A stretch of DNA of 64,000 nt from Reinekea sp. G2M2-21 (GTDB taxonomy: Bacteria > Pseudomonadota > Gammaproteobacteria > Pseudomonadales > Natronospirillaceae), in the NCBI RefSeq assembly GCF_015687175.1, contig NZ_JADPQG010000003.1:558001-622000 (forward strand), written 5' to 3'. Below the pieces are notes generated by a model. That model did no database searches. It saw nothing but the letters and a program-made list of their open reading frames with translations, and had not been told where the DNA came from. Positions 15,857-24,675 of the stretch are shown piece after piece. The stretch's first letter is position 1. Every line of letters begins with the position of its first letter. Both the position numbers and the translations under genes were made by a program.

Positions 15857-16656
15857 AATATTTTGTCAGTGCCTATGAGACCGGTTCCATCACCGCCGCG
15901 TCTCAGGCCTGCCACGTCGCCCAACCATCCATTTCACAAGCCATACAGAAACTGGAAGGTGAACTGCATTGCACCCTGTTGATCCGTGAAAAAACGGGGG
16001 TAACGCCCACAGAGGCGGGAAATCTTCTGTACCAACACGCTAAACGGCTGCTGGCCGACAGTGACTCGATTATCAGTCTGTTCAAACCGGCCCCGAGCAA
16101 GACCAAGCGCTTGGTGAACCTGGATGTGCATTTACCGTTAAGCCGGTTCAATTGGGTATTGGATGTGCTGAGCAAAACGGCCAAAGACACCCGTTGGCAT
16201 TTTGTGAATGACACACCCAACGCGGACTTGCACCTTTGTTCTATCACCCAATGCCCGCCAGGTTACGACTTCATTCCACTGTGGAAAGACGACTATTGTT
16301 TGCTGACGCCAGACAGCCTGCGCTTCGACTTCAAAACAACGGGATGGGAAGGTTTACAGAAACTTGAGTTCATTGAGCGACCCTTTTGTGAAAACCGGCA
16401 TTTGTGGGTCGCACTGCAACAACAGTTGGGCCTGACCTTAACGGTGAGCGCGCAGGCCCCAACCGAGGAATGGGCGCAGCTGATGGTCGCCAAAGGCTTC
16501 GGTGTCTGCTTCGCACCGATTCCGTCGGATAAGGTGGCTGGGATTCGTGTTGTGTCGTTGCCCTTTTTTGACGATTTTGAACGACCAACCCGGACCTTGG
16601 GTTGGGCCGTTTCACCCGGTTACGAGAACCGGGAGATTTTAGTGGGTGGTCGCTGA
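15838..16656 (+). CDS. LysR-family transcriptional regulator
   Basis: A 272-residue regulator with the standard N-terminal winged helix (MEIRTLKYFVSAYETGSITAAS, VAQPSISQAIQKLE) and a shortened effector domain (about residues 90-270; LysR proteins usually have 290-310). The start overlaps the end of the hydrolase gene by 19 bp in a different frame. That is an unusual arrangement, since LysR genes are normally divergent from their targets; here it would be co-expressed with the hydrolase and may sense its product. Regulatory target is inferred only. Confidence 0.88.
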   Translation: MEIRTLKYFVSAYETGSITAASQACHVAQPSISQAIQKLEGELHCTLLIREKTGVTPTEAGNLLYQHAKRLLADSDSIISLFKPAPSKTKRLVNLDVHLPLSRFNWVLDVLSKTAKDTRWHFVNDTPNADLHLCSITQCPPGYDFIPLWKDDYCLLTPDSLRFDFKTTGWEGLQKLEFIERPFCENRHLWVALQQQLGLTLTVSAQAPTEEWAQLMVAKGFGVCFAPIPSDKVAGIRVVSLPFFDDFERPTRTLGWAVSPGYENREILVGGR

Positions 16657-16682
16657 GTTAGCGTTGACCATAAATTGGATAA

Positions 16683-17024
16683 TTAAGAATTATTTAATTG
16701 AGGAGACGATGGTGGTGAAATACTGCTCGAAGCAATAAACATGAGATCGGTTTGCATAGCACCACCACTTTTAACAGACCATGTTGACAGAGTAAAAGAG
16801 TTTTCATCAACTGATTCCACGACAACTCTCGCGTTGTCGCTCATGGGGGTTGCCACTACCTGAAACTCTAACTCCGGATGCGAAAGCCCGAGATTATGGG
16901 TTACTTCATAAATTTCACTTTGTCGTTTTTTAAATACGGTCCACCCGGGAATACCCTGAACTGGGACAGGTTCATTAAAACCATCAACAGCATTTAATTT
17001 CGCGGAGAAAATTGTCTTTGACAT
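16683..17024 (-). CDS. Hypothetical 113-residue protein
   Basis: Small protein without signal peptide or membrane helix. Predicted to be rich in beta strands (FSAKLNAVDGF, LEFQVVATPM, ARVVVESVDENSFTLSTWSV), with a Ser/Pro-rich C-terminal tail. No family recognised. An isolated minus-strand gene between the LysR gene and acuI; a GGATATT sequence just upstream of the ATG may serve as a weak ribosome binding site. It could be a small structural or ligand-binding protein; I cannot go further. Confidence 0.55.
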   Translation of the reverse strand: MSKTIFSAKLNAVDGFNEPVPVQGIPGWTVFKKRQSEIYEVTHNLGLSHPELEFQVVATPMSDNARVVVESVDENSFTLSTWSVKSGGAMQTDLMFIASSSISPPSSPQLNNS

Positions 17025-17268
17025 GATAATATCCTTTTAACGTTTTCTAAAAAATGACCCGACATTCAGAACCTAGCAAGCAATCCTGATTCATCTTCCG
17101 TCACAAATTGGTCGAGTACTATAAAACAGACTCCAGGCATATATTTTATGGTTATCTGTTTTTTGCGACCCTCTTGGCAAAAAACAAACTTTTTTGAACG
17201 ATAAACCAAACTAGCCCTGAACCATTTTATACAGGCTGATCCCAACAAGCGAAGAAGCTGCGTAGTTC
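17025..17268. other. Short gap upstream of the 113-residue gene
   Basis: Probably the promoter region of the 113-residue gene and the 3' flank of acuI. An open frame of 68 codons across it has no recognisable features and is not called. Confidence 0.4.
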
Positions 17269-18252
17269 TCACTTGTTAGTATTAACAACCACACGACCAC
17301 GAATCTGACCGGCCAGCAATTTCTCCGCCGCTGGAATAGCCTCAGCCAAGGTGATCTCCTGAACGATGTCATCCAGTAGCGAGACATCCAAAACCTCGGC
17401 AAGTCGTTGCCAAGCTTGCTCGCGGTCGGCCAAGGGACGCATCACACTGTCCACACCCGCCAGTGTCACACCGCGCAGAATGAATGGCATAACCGTGGCC
17501 GGCAGATCATACCCTTGAGCCAGGCCACAGGCGGCCACACAGCCGCCATATCGCGTTGTTGCACACACGTTGGCGAGCGTATGGCTGCCCACCGAGTCGA
17601 CCGCACCGGCCCACCGTTCTTTTCCCAAAGGCCGGCCCGGTTCAGACAGCTCCGCCCGGTCGATAATCTCTGTGGCACCGAGTTTTTTCAGGTAATCGGC
17701 CTGATCGACACGCCCAGTCGACGCCACCACCGTGTATCCCAGGCTCGCCAAAAGGCTGATCGCAAAACTGCCCACACCGCCATTGCCTCCGGTGACCAGC
17801 ACAGGTCCGTGTTCAGGCGTCACACCATGTTTTTCCAGCGCCATCACACAGAGCATGGCGGTATAACCGGCGGTACCGATAGCCATCGCCTGCCGCGGAC
17901 TGAACCCGGAAGGCAGTTTAATCAGCCAGTCGCTGTTTAGGTTGGCTTTCTGCGCTAAACCACCGCTGTGAACTTCACCAACGCCAAAACCATTTAGCAG
18001 CACCGTATCTCCCACACTGAAATGACTGCAGTCACTGCGAGTGACGGTGCCGATCAGATCAATACCCGGTATCAGCGGAAACTGACGCACCACAGGGCTT
18101 TTACCGGTGATGGCTAACGCATCTTTGTAATTCAATGTGCTGTATTGCACATCGACGCTGACGTCCGTTTGCGGCAACAGCGTTTCATCGATGCTCTGCA
18201 AACTGGTGCGGTATCCGGCTTCGTCTTTTTCGATTAACAACCCCTGAAACAT
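17269..18252 (-). CDS. acuI: AcuI/YhdH-type NADPH-dependent acryloyl-CoA reductase
   Basis: A 327-residue medium-chain dehydrogenase/reductase of the YhdH/AcuI group: an N-terminal GroES-like domain (STLNYKDALAITGKSPVVRQFPLIPGIDL), then a Rossmann domain with VTGGNGGVGSFAISLL and the NADPH-selecting STGR after strand 2. No zinc-binding Cys cluster is present, as expected. AcuI reduces acryloyl-CoA to propionyl-CoA and protects from acrylate formed in DMSP catabolism; E. coli YhdH does the same reaction. The start at 18252 follows AGGAGG; the in-frame start 12 codons upstream lacks this. No other DMSP genes are nearby. Confidence 0.85.
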   Translation of the reverse strand: MFQGLLIEKDEAGYRTSLQSIDETLLPQTDVSVDVQYSTLNYKDALAITGKSPVVRQFPLIPGIDLIGTVTRSDCSHFSVGDTVLLNGFGVGEVHSGGLAQKANLNSDWLIKLPSGFSPRQAMAIGTAGYTAMLCVMALEKHGVTPEHGPVLVTGGNGGVGSFAISLLASLGYTVVASTGRVDQADYLKKLGATEIIDRAELSEPGRPLGKERWAGAVDSVGSHTLANVCATTRYGGCVAACGLAQGYDLPATVMPFILRGVTLAGVDSVMRPLADREQAWQRLAEVLDVSLLDDIVQEITLAEAIPAAEKLLAGQIRGRVVVNTNK

Positions 18253-18334
18253 ACAACCTCCTGAGTCTTGTGGTGACGTAGTGCACACACTGTAAAGTGA
18301 TCTGTGATATTACCCAATCCGACCTTAGCCGCAT

Positions 18335-19183
18335 CTAAATTAAGCTCAGGCAACAACGTTTATATTTTTTACCACTGCCGCACGGACATGGACCGTTCTT
18401 GCTGAACTGTTTGTCTTGTTGAATGTCTTGGACACTTTGTTGATAGAAGGCTTCTAACGTAGCACAGAGTTGCGGATGCTTCTTTTGCAACATCATCGGT
18501 CGCTCAAAAAAATATTCGCTGGCGACACTGAAAAATTCCGCAGGATTGGTCGCGCCATAATCGCGAATATTGCTTTCCTTCGTGTGGATATCGGCAATTT
18601 TCTCATGCACAAATTCGAACCAGGGAATGGCGTAGGTGTGATCATACAAGCGCTCGGGGAAGCCATCGCATGCGCCGTCTGCCATGTCGATTAAATGAAC
18701 AAACTCATGAATTCCGACATTCTCTTTGTCATTTTGGTTTTCAAACCCCAAGTATAGATGCGGCTTACTCAACGCCAGCTTACCCGCCATCGGCCCGGTT
18801 CCAACCATACCGGATATGCGCGCATTGGGTCCACCGCAAACGAAGTTTTCATCGAAGGCTGCGGGCAACAGGTGCACCGCCTTCAAATTAAAATAGTGCC
18901 ATTTGGGAAACGCCCACACCGGAATAATGGCACTGGCTGCCACCAGCAACTTGTCTTCATCTGTGACGTCCACCGCAACACCGCCTTCAACCGCCGTAGA
19001 GTGTAAGAACAGCAGCACACGTTTTTCGAAAACGATGCGATCTTCCGCGCTCAAATTCGCGTAAAAACCGACTTTTTTTTGCAGATAATCAGACCATCTC
19101 TGCTGCCAGATCTGGCCGTGTTGCGGCAACGGCTTTCGGAACAATCCCGATATCCAGTTGGAAATTTGGTTCAATAGCGACAT
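18335..19183 (-). CDS. mtfA: MtfA-type zinc peptidase fused to a C-terminal SEC-C motif
   Basis: A 282-residue protein. Residues about 15-250 are MtfA (M90 family): the zinc-binding HEFVHLID and a downstream Glu, with PxxWxFxKWHYFNLKAVHLLP-type N-terminal features. MtfA (E. coli, about 265 residues) binds the repressor Mlc and has aminopeptidase activity. The last 20 residues form a SEC-C zinc motif (GPCPCGSGKKYKRCC), as found at the SecA C-terminus, which is absent from E. coli MtfA. The ATG at 19183 is preferred to the in-frame GTG at 19201 because GAGAG lies just before it. Whether the SEC-C tail recruits a partner such as SecB is unknown. Confidence 0.85.
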   Translation of the reverse strand: MSLLNQISNWISGLFRKPLPQHGQIWQQRWSDYLQKKVGFYANLSAEDRIVFEKRVLLFLHSTAVEGGVAVDVTDEDKLLVAASAIIPVWAFPKWHYFNLKAVHLLPAAFDENFVCGGPNARISGMVGTGPMAGKLALSKPHLYLGFENQNDKENVGIHEFVHLIDMADGACDGFPERLYDHTYAIPWFEFVHEKIADIHTKESNIRDYGATNPAEFFSVASEYFFERPMMLQKKHPQLCATLEAFYQQSVQDIQQDKQFSKNGPCPCGSGKKYKRCCLSLI

Positions 19184-19368
19184 GACGACTCTCAATTTCA
19201 CGAAGGGAAAAATCCTAACACGGATCCCTGCCGGTCAGTGAGTTGACTTGATATAAAAAAGGAAACTCGCTGTCACAAGCGAACAGTGATATCAACTAAA
19301 AATATCGCCATGACCTCGTAAACCCCTCGTGTGCTGACAGGAACACCGACGCGAGCGATCGAAGTTAA

Positions 19369-19791
19369 GGGCACCTCTAAAAAGTCCGTCGATCTCTGCG
19401 CGTGTGCTAGCAGCGTGCAAAACAAGGCGAACACTGAAGGGAATGGTGAGTCCTTTTCAAAGCGTTTAACGAAGGTTTGTGCGTTGCTAGCCCGCGCCCG
19501 TTGGGGATTTAAGAACGAGCTTATGCAACGCCATAAACACTCGTTCAATCAACTCGTGTGGCATTGGGTCTTTGTGTGAAAAACTCAAATTTCCTTTTGC
19601 ATTTCGATACGGTGTCAGTGCCTCGATCAATAACACATCTTCCGCCACCGGAGGGTAAATTCAGATGTGTTTTTTTTAAAAGCGGTAAAATAGAAAACGC
19701 TAGCCCAAAAAATTTCATCATAGGTCGAGAGTTTTGGAATACCGCGATTTTTGAGCGATAGGGTGACATTTTCGAGCTAACGTCGGTGCCC
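19369..19791 (+). repeat. Dispersed repeat family 2, degenerate copy
   Basis: The first about 157 bases (19369-19525) match the MITE at 47974-48234: GGGCACCTCTAAAAAGTCC end, TCGATCTCTGCGCGTGTGCTA, GTGCAAAACAAGGC, AACACTGAAGGGAAT, TTTAAGAACGA. To the right homology is lost; GGTGCCC (19785-19791) may be the remains of the other end. It fills most of the 670-bp gap between mtfA and the luciferase-like gene. Confidence 0.7.
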
Positions 19792-19853
19792 TTGTTTCCG
19801 GGCTGAACGCCCTTAAATACAGTAGCCAATCTTTCTGTATTTGGGCACCCAAC

Positions 19854-20837
19854 ATGATCCCGTTCTCCATTCTTGACCTTGCCACCATTACCGAAGGGGT
19901 GTCCGTTGCGGACTCTTTAACCATGACCCGAAACATGGCCATGGAGGCTGAGGCGTTGAACTTCAAACGTTACTGGTTGGCGGAGCATCATGGCATGAAA
20001 GGTGTCGCCAGTTCCGCCACCGCAGTGCTGTTGTCTCATATCGGTGCAGCGACGTCGAGTATCCGTATAGGTGCCGGCGGCGTGATGCTACCGAACCATT
20101 CTCCGTTGGTGATCGCCGAACAGTTTGGTACGCTGGCGGAACTCTATGGACCGCGCATTGATTTAGGCTTGGGTCGGGCTCCGGGCACCGATATGCGCAC
20201 GTCCCAGGCATTGCGACGGAACAGTGACACATCGGTAGACCAGTACCCGAATGACGTTCAGGCGTTGCAGCTTTATTTGAGCGATGCCGAACAACCGGTG
20301 ATCGCGGTGCCGGGGCAGGGCACGCACGTTCCCCTGTGGCTACTCGGTTCCAGCCTTTACAGTGCTCAGTTGGCAGCGCAACTGGGTCTACCCTATTCGT
20401 TTGCGTCCCATTTCGCGCCCGATTTACTGACCGAAGCACTTGAGGTTTACCGACGTTATTTCCGCCCCAGCGAACCGCTGGAAATGCCTTTATCCATGGT
20501 TGGCATTATGGCGGTACTGGCCGATACCGAAGCAGAAGCGGCTTATCTTTTTACGTCGGTACAGCAAAAGTTTCAACAGATGCGCACCGGCGGTAACACG
20601 CCGTTTCCGGCCCCCGTCGATAGCATGGATGGCCGCTGGACGGCGGCAGATAAACAAATGGTCGACCACGTACTCACCTATGCGTTAGTGGGAACCAAGG
20701 CGTCGGTTAAACCAAAACTGGAACGCTTCCTGTCGATGACGGAAGCCGATGAGTTGATCGTATCGATTCCGGTTCATGATGCCAAAGCAAGGTTACACAG
20801 TTTACGTTTGCTGGCCGAGTTGCGAGACGAGCAATAA
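19854..20837 (+). CDS. Luciferase-like (LLM class) flavin-dependent oxidoreductase
   Basis: A 327-residue TIM-barrel flavoprotein of the bacterial luciferase-like monooxygenase family, closest in layout to E. coli YhbW (about 335 residues). Signature segments are [49 protein letters not shown] and [13 protein letters not shown]. These enzymes use reduced FMN and oxygen; the substrate here is unknown. It is cytoplasmic. The ATG at 19854 is the natural start; no strong Shine-Dalgarno is seen. It precedes the second HDOD gene by 79 bp on the same strand, but a shared transcript is not evident. Confidence 0.88.
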   Translation: MIPFSILDLATITEGVSVADSLTMTRNMAMEAEALNFKRYWLAEHHGMKGVASSATAVLLSHIGAATSSIRIGAGGVMLPNHSPLVIAEQFGTLAELYGPRIDLGLGRAPGTDMRTSQALRRNSDTSVDQYPNDVQALQLYLSDAEQPVIAVPGQGTHVPLWLLGSSLYSAQLAAQLGLPYSFASHFAPDLLTEALEVYRRYFRPSEPLEMPLSMVGIMAVLADTEAEAAYLFTSVQQKFQQMRTGGNTPFPAPVDSMDGRWTAADKQMVDHVLTYALVGTKASVKPKLERFLSMTEADELIVSIPVHDAKARLHSLRLLAELRDEQ

Positions 20838-20916
20838 GTCCTCAATGAAGTTTCTCATTGCAGGTTGAAATTTCAGACTAGACTTTCCGCATGACTGATA
20901 AAAGCAGGAAGTCTTT

Positions 20917-21750
20917 ATGTCTGAAGCCAACTCTCAGCTTGAAACGGTACGCGCAACGCTGACCAAACGTATTGCCCAGAACGATGTCGACATTCCATTA
21001 TTACCGGAGGTCGCACAGAAAGTTTTAGGTCTGACCCAGGATGCGGGTTCTGACGCCAGTCAGTTGGCCACGGTGATACAAAGTGATCCGACTCTGGCAG
21101 CCCATATTCTGCGCATAGCAAACTCACCCGCCTACTCACCCAATGGCAATATTTCATCGCTGCAGCAGGCCGTCAGCCGTCTGGGCATGATCGTTCTGGC
21201 TGAGGTGGCTATTGCTGCCAGCGTAAACGCCACCCTGTTTCACGCGCCTGGATTTGAAAAGCGAATACAGCAGATCTGGCGTGATTCACTATTGACCGGA
21301 CTGTGGTCCAAAGAGGCCGCACGGGCGTGCCGACGCAACGTGGATACCGCATTCTTGTGTGGATTGCTGCACAACATCGGACGGCCGATGCTGTTGCAAT
21401 GGGTGACCAATGGCGAGTCTGTGTTAAACGAAACCGACACCTTAGAATTGGAAGAAGCGCTTTTTTTGGAGGCAAATCGGGCGATGGTGCAAGCTTGGCA
21501 GTTGCCAGATATAGTTTTACAGGGCATCACGCAATACCCGATGGAGGTGAAAACCATGCCGGAGATCGCGGTGTTGGTTCGTGCCGGACGGATGCTGTGC
21601 CAATGGAGTGCCGCACCGGATAGTGAATTGTCTGAGCACCCGGACTACAAAAGTATCGTTACGGTACTGAACCTTTACCCTGACACCGTGGCCAACATCA
21701 AAATGCAATATAACGATGTACACGCCACATTGGAGGTAATGCGCGGCTAG
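20917..21750 (+). CDS. HDOD-domain signalling protein (second in window)
   Basis: A 277-residue HDOD protein: DIPLLPEVAQKVLGL (about residues 24-38), LAAHILRIANSPAYSP, LQQAVSRLGMIVLAEVA and FLCGLLHNIGRPMLLQW (about 145-162). The catalytic HD pair is lost (HN), as in the family. It is not closely similar to the HDOD protein at 13801-14676. A short AGGAAG ribosome binding site precedes the ATG. Role is presumably in signalling or regulation; no partner domain gives a hint. Confidence 0.83.
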   Translation: MSEANSQLETVRATLTKRIAQNDVDIPLLPEVAQKVLGLTQDAGSDASQLATVIQSDPTLAAHILRIANSPAYSPNGNISSLQQAVSRLGMIVLAEVAIAASVNATLFHAPGFEKRIQQIWRDSLLTGLWSKEAARACRRNVDTAFLCGLLHNIGRPMLLQWVTNGESVLNETDTLELEEALFLEANRAMVQAWQLPDIVLQGITQYPMEVKTMPEIAVLVRAGRMLCQWSAAPDSELSEHPDYKSIVTVLNLYPDTVANIKMQYNDVHATLEVMRG

Positions 21751-21761
21751 CCACGCAATGG

Positions 21762-22424
21762 TCATGGCATCGTCAGATACCGCTCAAAAAACGAAGCCGC
21801 ACGAGCGTGGGCCAGACCGGCTGCCTCGGGCATGTATGAAGGCCGAGCGTCATTGGCAAATGCATGACCCGCGTCGTACCAATACACCTCAATCTCCGGC
21901 AGCGAGCGTTGCACCTGATCGATCACGTCCTTCGGCGTATGTCCATCTACACGACCAAAGTGGCCCTGAAACGGCGCCTTGAGCGGCAGTCCGAGATATT
22001 CCGGTAAGCGGGTCCCATAGAAAGACACAGCCGCGTGAATGTCGAGTGTTTGCGCGCAACGTAATGCCAGACCGCCGCCCCAACAAAAACCCACAACGCC
22101 AACTTTTAAATTCTGTCCACCGAGATAGTCCACGACCGCGGCGATGTCTGCCACAGTGTTTTCCAAGGACAATTGCGCGACTGTCTGTAACCCCTGCTGA
22201 GGTTGCTCAAAAGGTATCACGGTCGGTGCCGCGACTCGATCAAACAACGCCGGGACTGCCACCAGATAACCGAGATCGGCATACCGGCGAGCGACGCCCT
22301 TCAGCTGCTCGGTGACACCGAAAATCTCCTGCAGAATAATGACCCCACCTTTGGCTTCACCGGTGGCAGGTTCAATCCATACGTTCAGTTCATGTCCATC
22401 ACGACTCTTCAATTGCGTTTGCAT
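21762..22424 (-). CDS. Dienelactone hydrolase family protein
   Basis: A 220-residue alpha/beta hydrolase of the dienelactone hydrolase family. The nucleophile elbow is GFCWGG (Cys about residue 117), with the catalytic Asp in GRVDGHTP (about 170) and His in DAGHAF (about 200). Classic DLH opens the lactone ring of dienelactones in chloroaromatic breakdown, but most genomic members have unknown substrates. Full length for the family. Monocistronic, convergent with the HDOD gene (11-bp gap). Confidence 0.86.
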   Translation of the reverse strand: MQTQLKSRDGHELNVWIEPATGEAKGGVIILQEIFGVTEQLKGVARRYADLGYLVAVPALFDRVAAPTVIPFEQPQQGLQTVAQLSLENTVADIAAVVDYLGGQNLKVGVVGFCWGGGLALRCAQTLDIHAAVSFYGTRLPEYLGLPLKAPFQGHFGRVDGHTPKDVIDQVQRSLPEIEVYWYDAGHAFANDARPSYMPEAAGLAHARAASFFERYLTMP

Positions 22425-22628
22425 AACATGGGTTCCTAGTGTCCTGAGTCAGAAGTTCAAAGGTTCAACGCGCAACAGACGTCAAACAGAATAATGGTCT
22501 TTTTGGTGTGCATTCGGCGGGTATTTATACACGATCACTCGTAGCAAACCAGCTTTTTGACAGGCCTCTGGCTGGAAATTTCAGGGTTTCGGACTATTCT
22601 GCTGTCAGCAGTAGCCGCAGGACGCCGT

Positions 22629-23018
22629 ATGCCGAGTTCCCGAATCCATTTCAGCATTGACCCCAATCGCAATCTTATTACCGCTGTCAGCGAACCCACT
22701 CTCGATTATGTCGACTTCAATCTCCATCTGAAAGAGCTGGCGCAAGATCCTCTTTTTGATGGCAATCAGGACGGTTTATATGATTTTTCGGCAGTGGAAA
22801 AAATTTCCGGTGACCCGGGTTTTTGGGAGCAAACCGCCGATGCCATTAACAACCATAAAGACGTGTCCCGTGAACCCAAGGTGGCCATCGTGACCGGCGG
22901 TAAACGCCGGTTGGAAGGTGCGTTCGATGGCTGGAAAGTGATGATGAGTTTAAGCCACGTGCGATACGAAACGTTCAGTAACGTAGAACAGGCAAACGCC
23001 TGGTTGGGTATCGAATGA
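22629..23018 (+). CDS. Hypothetical SpoIIAA/STAS-like small protein
   Basis: A 129-residue cytoplasmic protein. Alternating strands and helices with RIHFSIDPNRNLITAVSEPTL, DGLYDFSAVEKISGD, PKVAIVTGG and VMMSLSHVRYETFSNVEQANAWL resemble the SpoIIAA-like (STAS fold) domain often found in marine gammaproteobacteria, where the terminal Asn-Ala-Trp-Leu helix is typical. The start at 22629 is preferred to 22557 because the upstream 24 residues do not fit the fold and AGGA precedes this ATG. Function unknown. Confidence 0.6.
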   Translation: MPSSRIHFSIDPNRNLITAVSEPTLDYVDFNLHLKELAQDPLFDGNQDGLYDFSAVEKISGDPGFWEQTADAINNHKDVSREPKVAIVTGGKRRLEGAFDGWKVMMSLSHVRYETFSNVEQANAWLGIE

Positions 23019-23029
23019 ATCCGACCCAT

Positions 23030-23656
23030 TCAACCGGTATCTTTGGTCAATTCTTCAAACAATAACATCAATATCAGGTAACCGGAGGCACTCAACGCAG
23101 GCTCGGATTCCGTTGACACAAAAACCCAATCTGACGATTGCATAAACCGCTTCAATGAGGCCAAAACTTTATTACCCGGTAACGGCGCATTCGGGTCTTT
23201 TCTTCTATCCAAATACCCGACAACCGCGTCGCCCTCAAACAAAACCCAATCGGTTGAGGAGGGTCCTAACAGCAAATCCAATTTGCTTTCAGTCGTGTTT
23301 CGCAAATGAAAGGTGCGAGCGGAAAGGGCATCGGTGACGGTCATCACATCGCGCCCAAACGGGTTCATGGCTTTGACCAAAGACATTCGAGCATAGGTAT
23401 ATAACGGTAACTTCTTTGCATCGGACAAGGTCCACTCAGACGGCATGATTTTGCGGTTCGGTGCTAACGTCGCGACATCACCTAAGTCGTTTTGAACGGT
23501 AATCGCATCGTGAGACACATAGCCAAACACATCGCTATGAGCGAGCGTTTTTTGTGTGGCTTCATCGATCACCTGATAACTGCGTTTATAGCCCTTCTGC
23601 CTTAGTTCCGTGTTGTATGCACTGGACAGTCGATATTCCATCTTGGTGAACCTCAT
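23030..23656 (-). CDS. Hypothetical 208-residue protein
   Basis: Cytoplasmic-looking protein rich in beta strands (KRSYQVIDEATQKTLAHSDVFGYVS, DVMTVTDALSARTFHLRN, DWVLFEGDAVVGYLDRRKDP), with a hydrophobic C-terminal helix (SGYLILMLLFEEL). The repeated pattern of a strand carrying a buried aromatic followed by a turn is reminiscent of the LURP-one/scramblase-like fold, but the similarity is too weak to assign. Convergent with the STAS-like gene. No operon partner. Confidence 0.5.
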   Translation of the reverse strand: MRFTKMEYRLSSAYNTELRQKGYKRSYQVIDEATQKTLAHSDVFGYVSHDAITVQNDLGDVATLAPNRKIMPSEWTLSDAKKLPLYTYARMSLVKAMNPFGRDVMTVTDALSARTFHLRNTTESKLDLLLGPSSTDWVLFEGDAVVGYLDRRKDPNAPLPGNKVLASLKRFMQSSDWVFVSTESEPALSASGYLILMLLFEELTKDTG

Positions 23657-23776
23657 GGCGTTGTTGATGACCGTTTGTGTCGAAACACAGGCGCCGTCAT
23701 CGCTTGACTGTTCTCAAGGTAAATCGGTTTGCATTGCGCTGCAATAGTGACATTTCAAAACAGGGAAAGCGCCATC

Positions 23777-24001
23777 ATGCAAACGCACGTTCATGATATT
23801 TTAACTGTGCTGGCTAACCATCCGGGACCACACAGCCGCGAATCGTTGGAGCAGACGATCATCGGGACGTTCGGGGAAGAAATGCGTTTTCATTCCTGCG
23901 CCAATGAGGGTATGACCGCCGGTGAGGCGGTCCAGTTTTTAATTCAACGTGGCAAGTTTACACCGCAGGAAACACCCGATGATCAGCAAACAAATTTATA
24001 A
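23777..24001 (+). CDS. yecH: YecH-family protein (DUF2492)
   Basis: A 74-residue protein matching E. coli YecH in pattern: HVHDIL N-terminus, SRESLEQTIIGTFGEEMRFHSCANEGMTAGEAVQFLIQRGKF, with the conserved FH(S/T)C and EGM. Family proteins are small, cytoplasmic and probably metal-binding through the His/Cys residues; function unknown. The ATG at 23777 is taken as the start because it gives family length; the open frame upstream lacks conservation. The last 19 bases overlap the 3' end of the response regulator gene on the opposite strand. Confidence 0.8.
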   Translation: MQTHVHDILTVLANHPGPHSRESLEQTIIGTFGEEMRFHSCANEGMTAGEAVQFLIQRGKFTPQETPDDQQTNL

Positions 24002-24675
24002 CCACGATTGCGTAACGTGAACAGATGCTTGGCCACCGGCACATCGCCGATTTTTTTACGCAACCAGGCCACGTGCACATCCACGGTTCGGGTGCTGACG
24101 TCGGATTCGATACCCCATACTTCGTTGAGCAGTTCGTCGCGACTGAAAACACGATCCGGGTGGTGCACAAAGAAAGACAGCAAGCGGTACTCCTGCGCGT
24201 TCAGGCTCACCACCTGCTCTCCGCGGGTCAGCTCTCCGGTGGTATCGTTCAGGATGAAGTCACCAAAGTGGTGTTGCTCAGGTGCGGCGCTTTTATTAAT
24301 TGAGTGTTCACCCGCTCTGCGCAGCAAGGCTTCCATACGAGCAAGCAGGATCTGCATGTCAAAGGGTTTGGTCAGGTAATCATCCGCCCCCAGTTTCAAG
24401 CCCATGATGGTATCAATATTGGTGGTGCGCGCTGTCAGCATCAGAATGGGCGACCTTACTTTCGCTTCTCGCAGCGACTGGCAAATCTGAAAACCGTCTT
24501 TGCCGGGTAACATCACGTCGAGCAGGATAATATCGAATGCGCCTTCGCGCGCGGCTTTCTCACCTTGCAGCCCGTCCGCACAATGTGTGACCCGACAACC
24601 TTCGGCCAGCAGACGGTCCTGCACCATAAAGGCTATCCCCTCATCATCTTCAATGAACAGAACATCAGCGTTCAT
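23983..24675 (-). CDS. OmpR-family response regulator
   Basis: A 230-residue two-component regulator: receiver domain (residues 1-120; acidic pair ED/D at 9-11, phospho-acceptor Asp53 in LLDVMLPG, Lys about 103 in LTKPF) and C-terminal winged helix (about 130-228; LSFFVHHPDRVFSRDELLNEVWG, RTVDVHVAWLRKKI, RNRGYKF). The start ATG at 24675 overlaps the end of the kinase gene by 11 bp, so the two are co-translated. Divergent from the export operon at 26523, which is its likely target. Confidence 0.92.
   Translation of the reverse strand: MNADVLFIEDDEGIAFMVQDRLLAEGCRVTHCADGLQGEKAAREGAFDIILLDVMLPGKDGFQICQSLREAKVRSPILMLTARTTNIDTIMGLKLGADDYLTKPFDMQILLARMEALLRRAGEHSINKSAAPEQHHFGDFILNDTTGELTRGEQVVSLNAQEYRLLSFFVHHPDRVFSRDELLNEVWGIESDVSTRTVDVHVAWLRKKIGDVPVAKHLFTLRNRGYKFVC

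Noticed and set aside
17066-17272. 68-codon minus-strand frame upstream of the 113-residue gene
   Set aside because: No family, no ribosome binding site, unusual composition; probably chance.
19273-19829. Several short frames on both strands across the repeat family 2 region
   Set aside because: They fall inside the degenerate MITE and none continues in the better-preserved copy at 47974.
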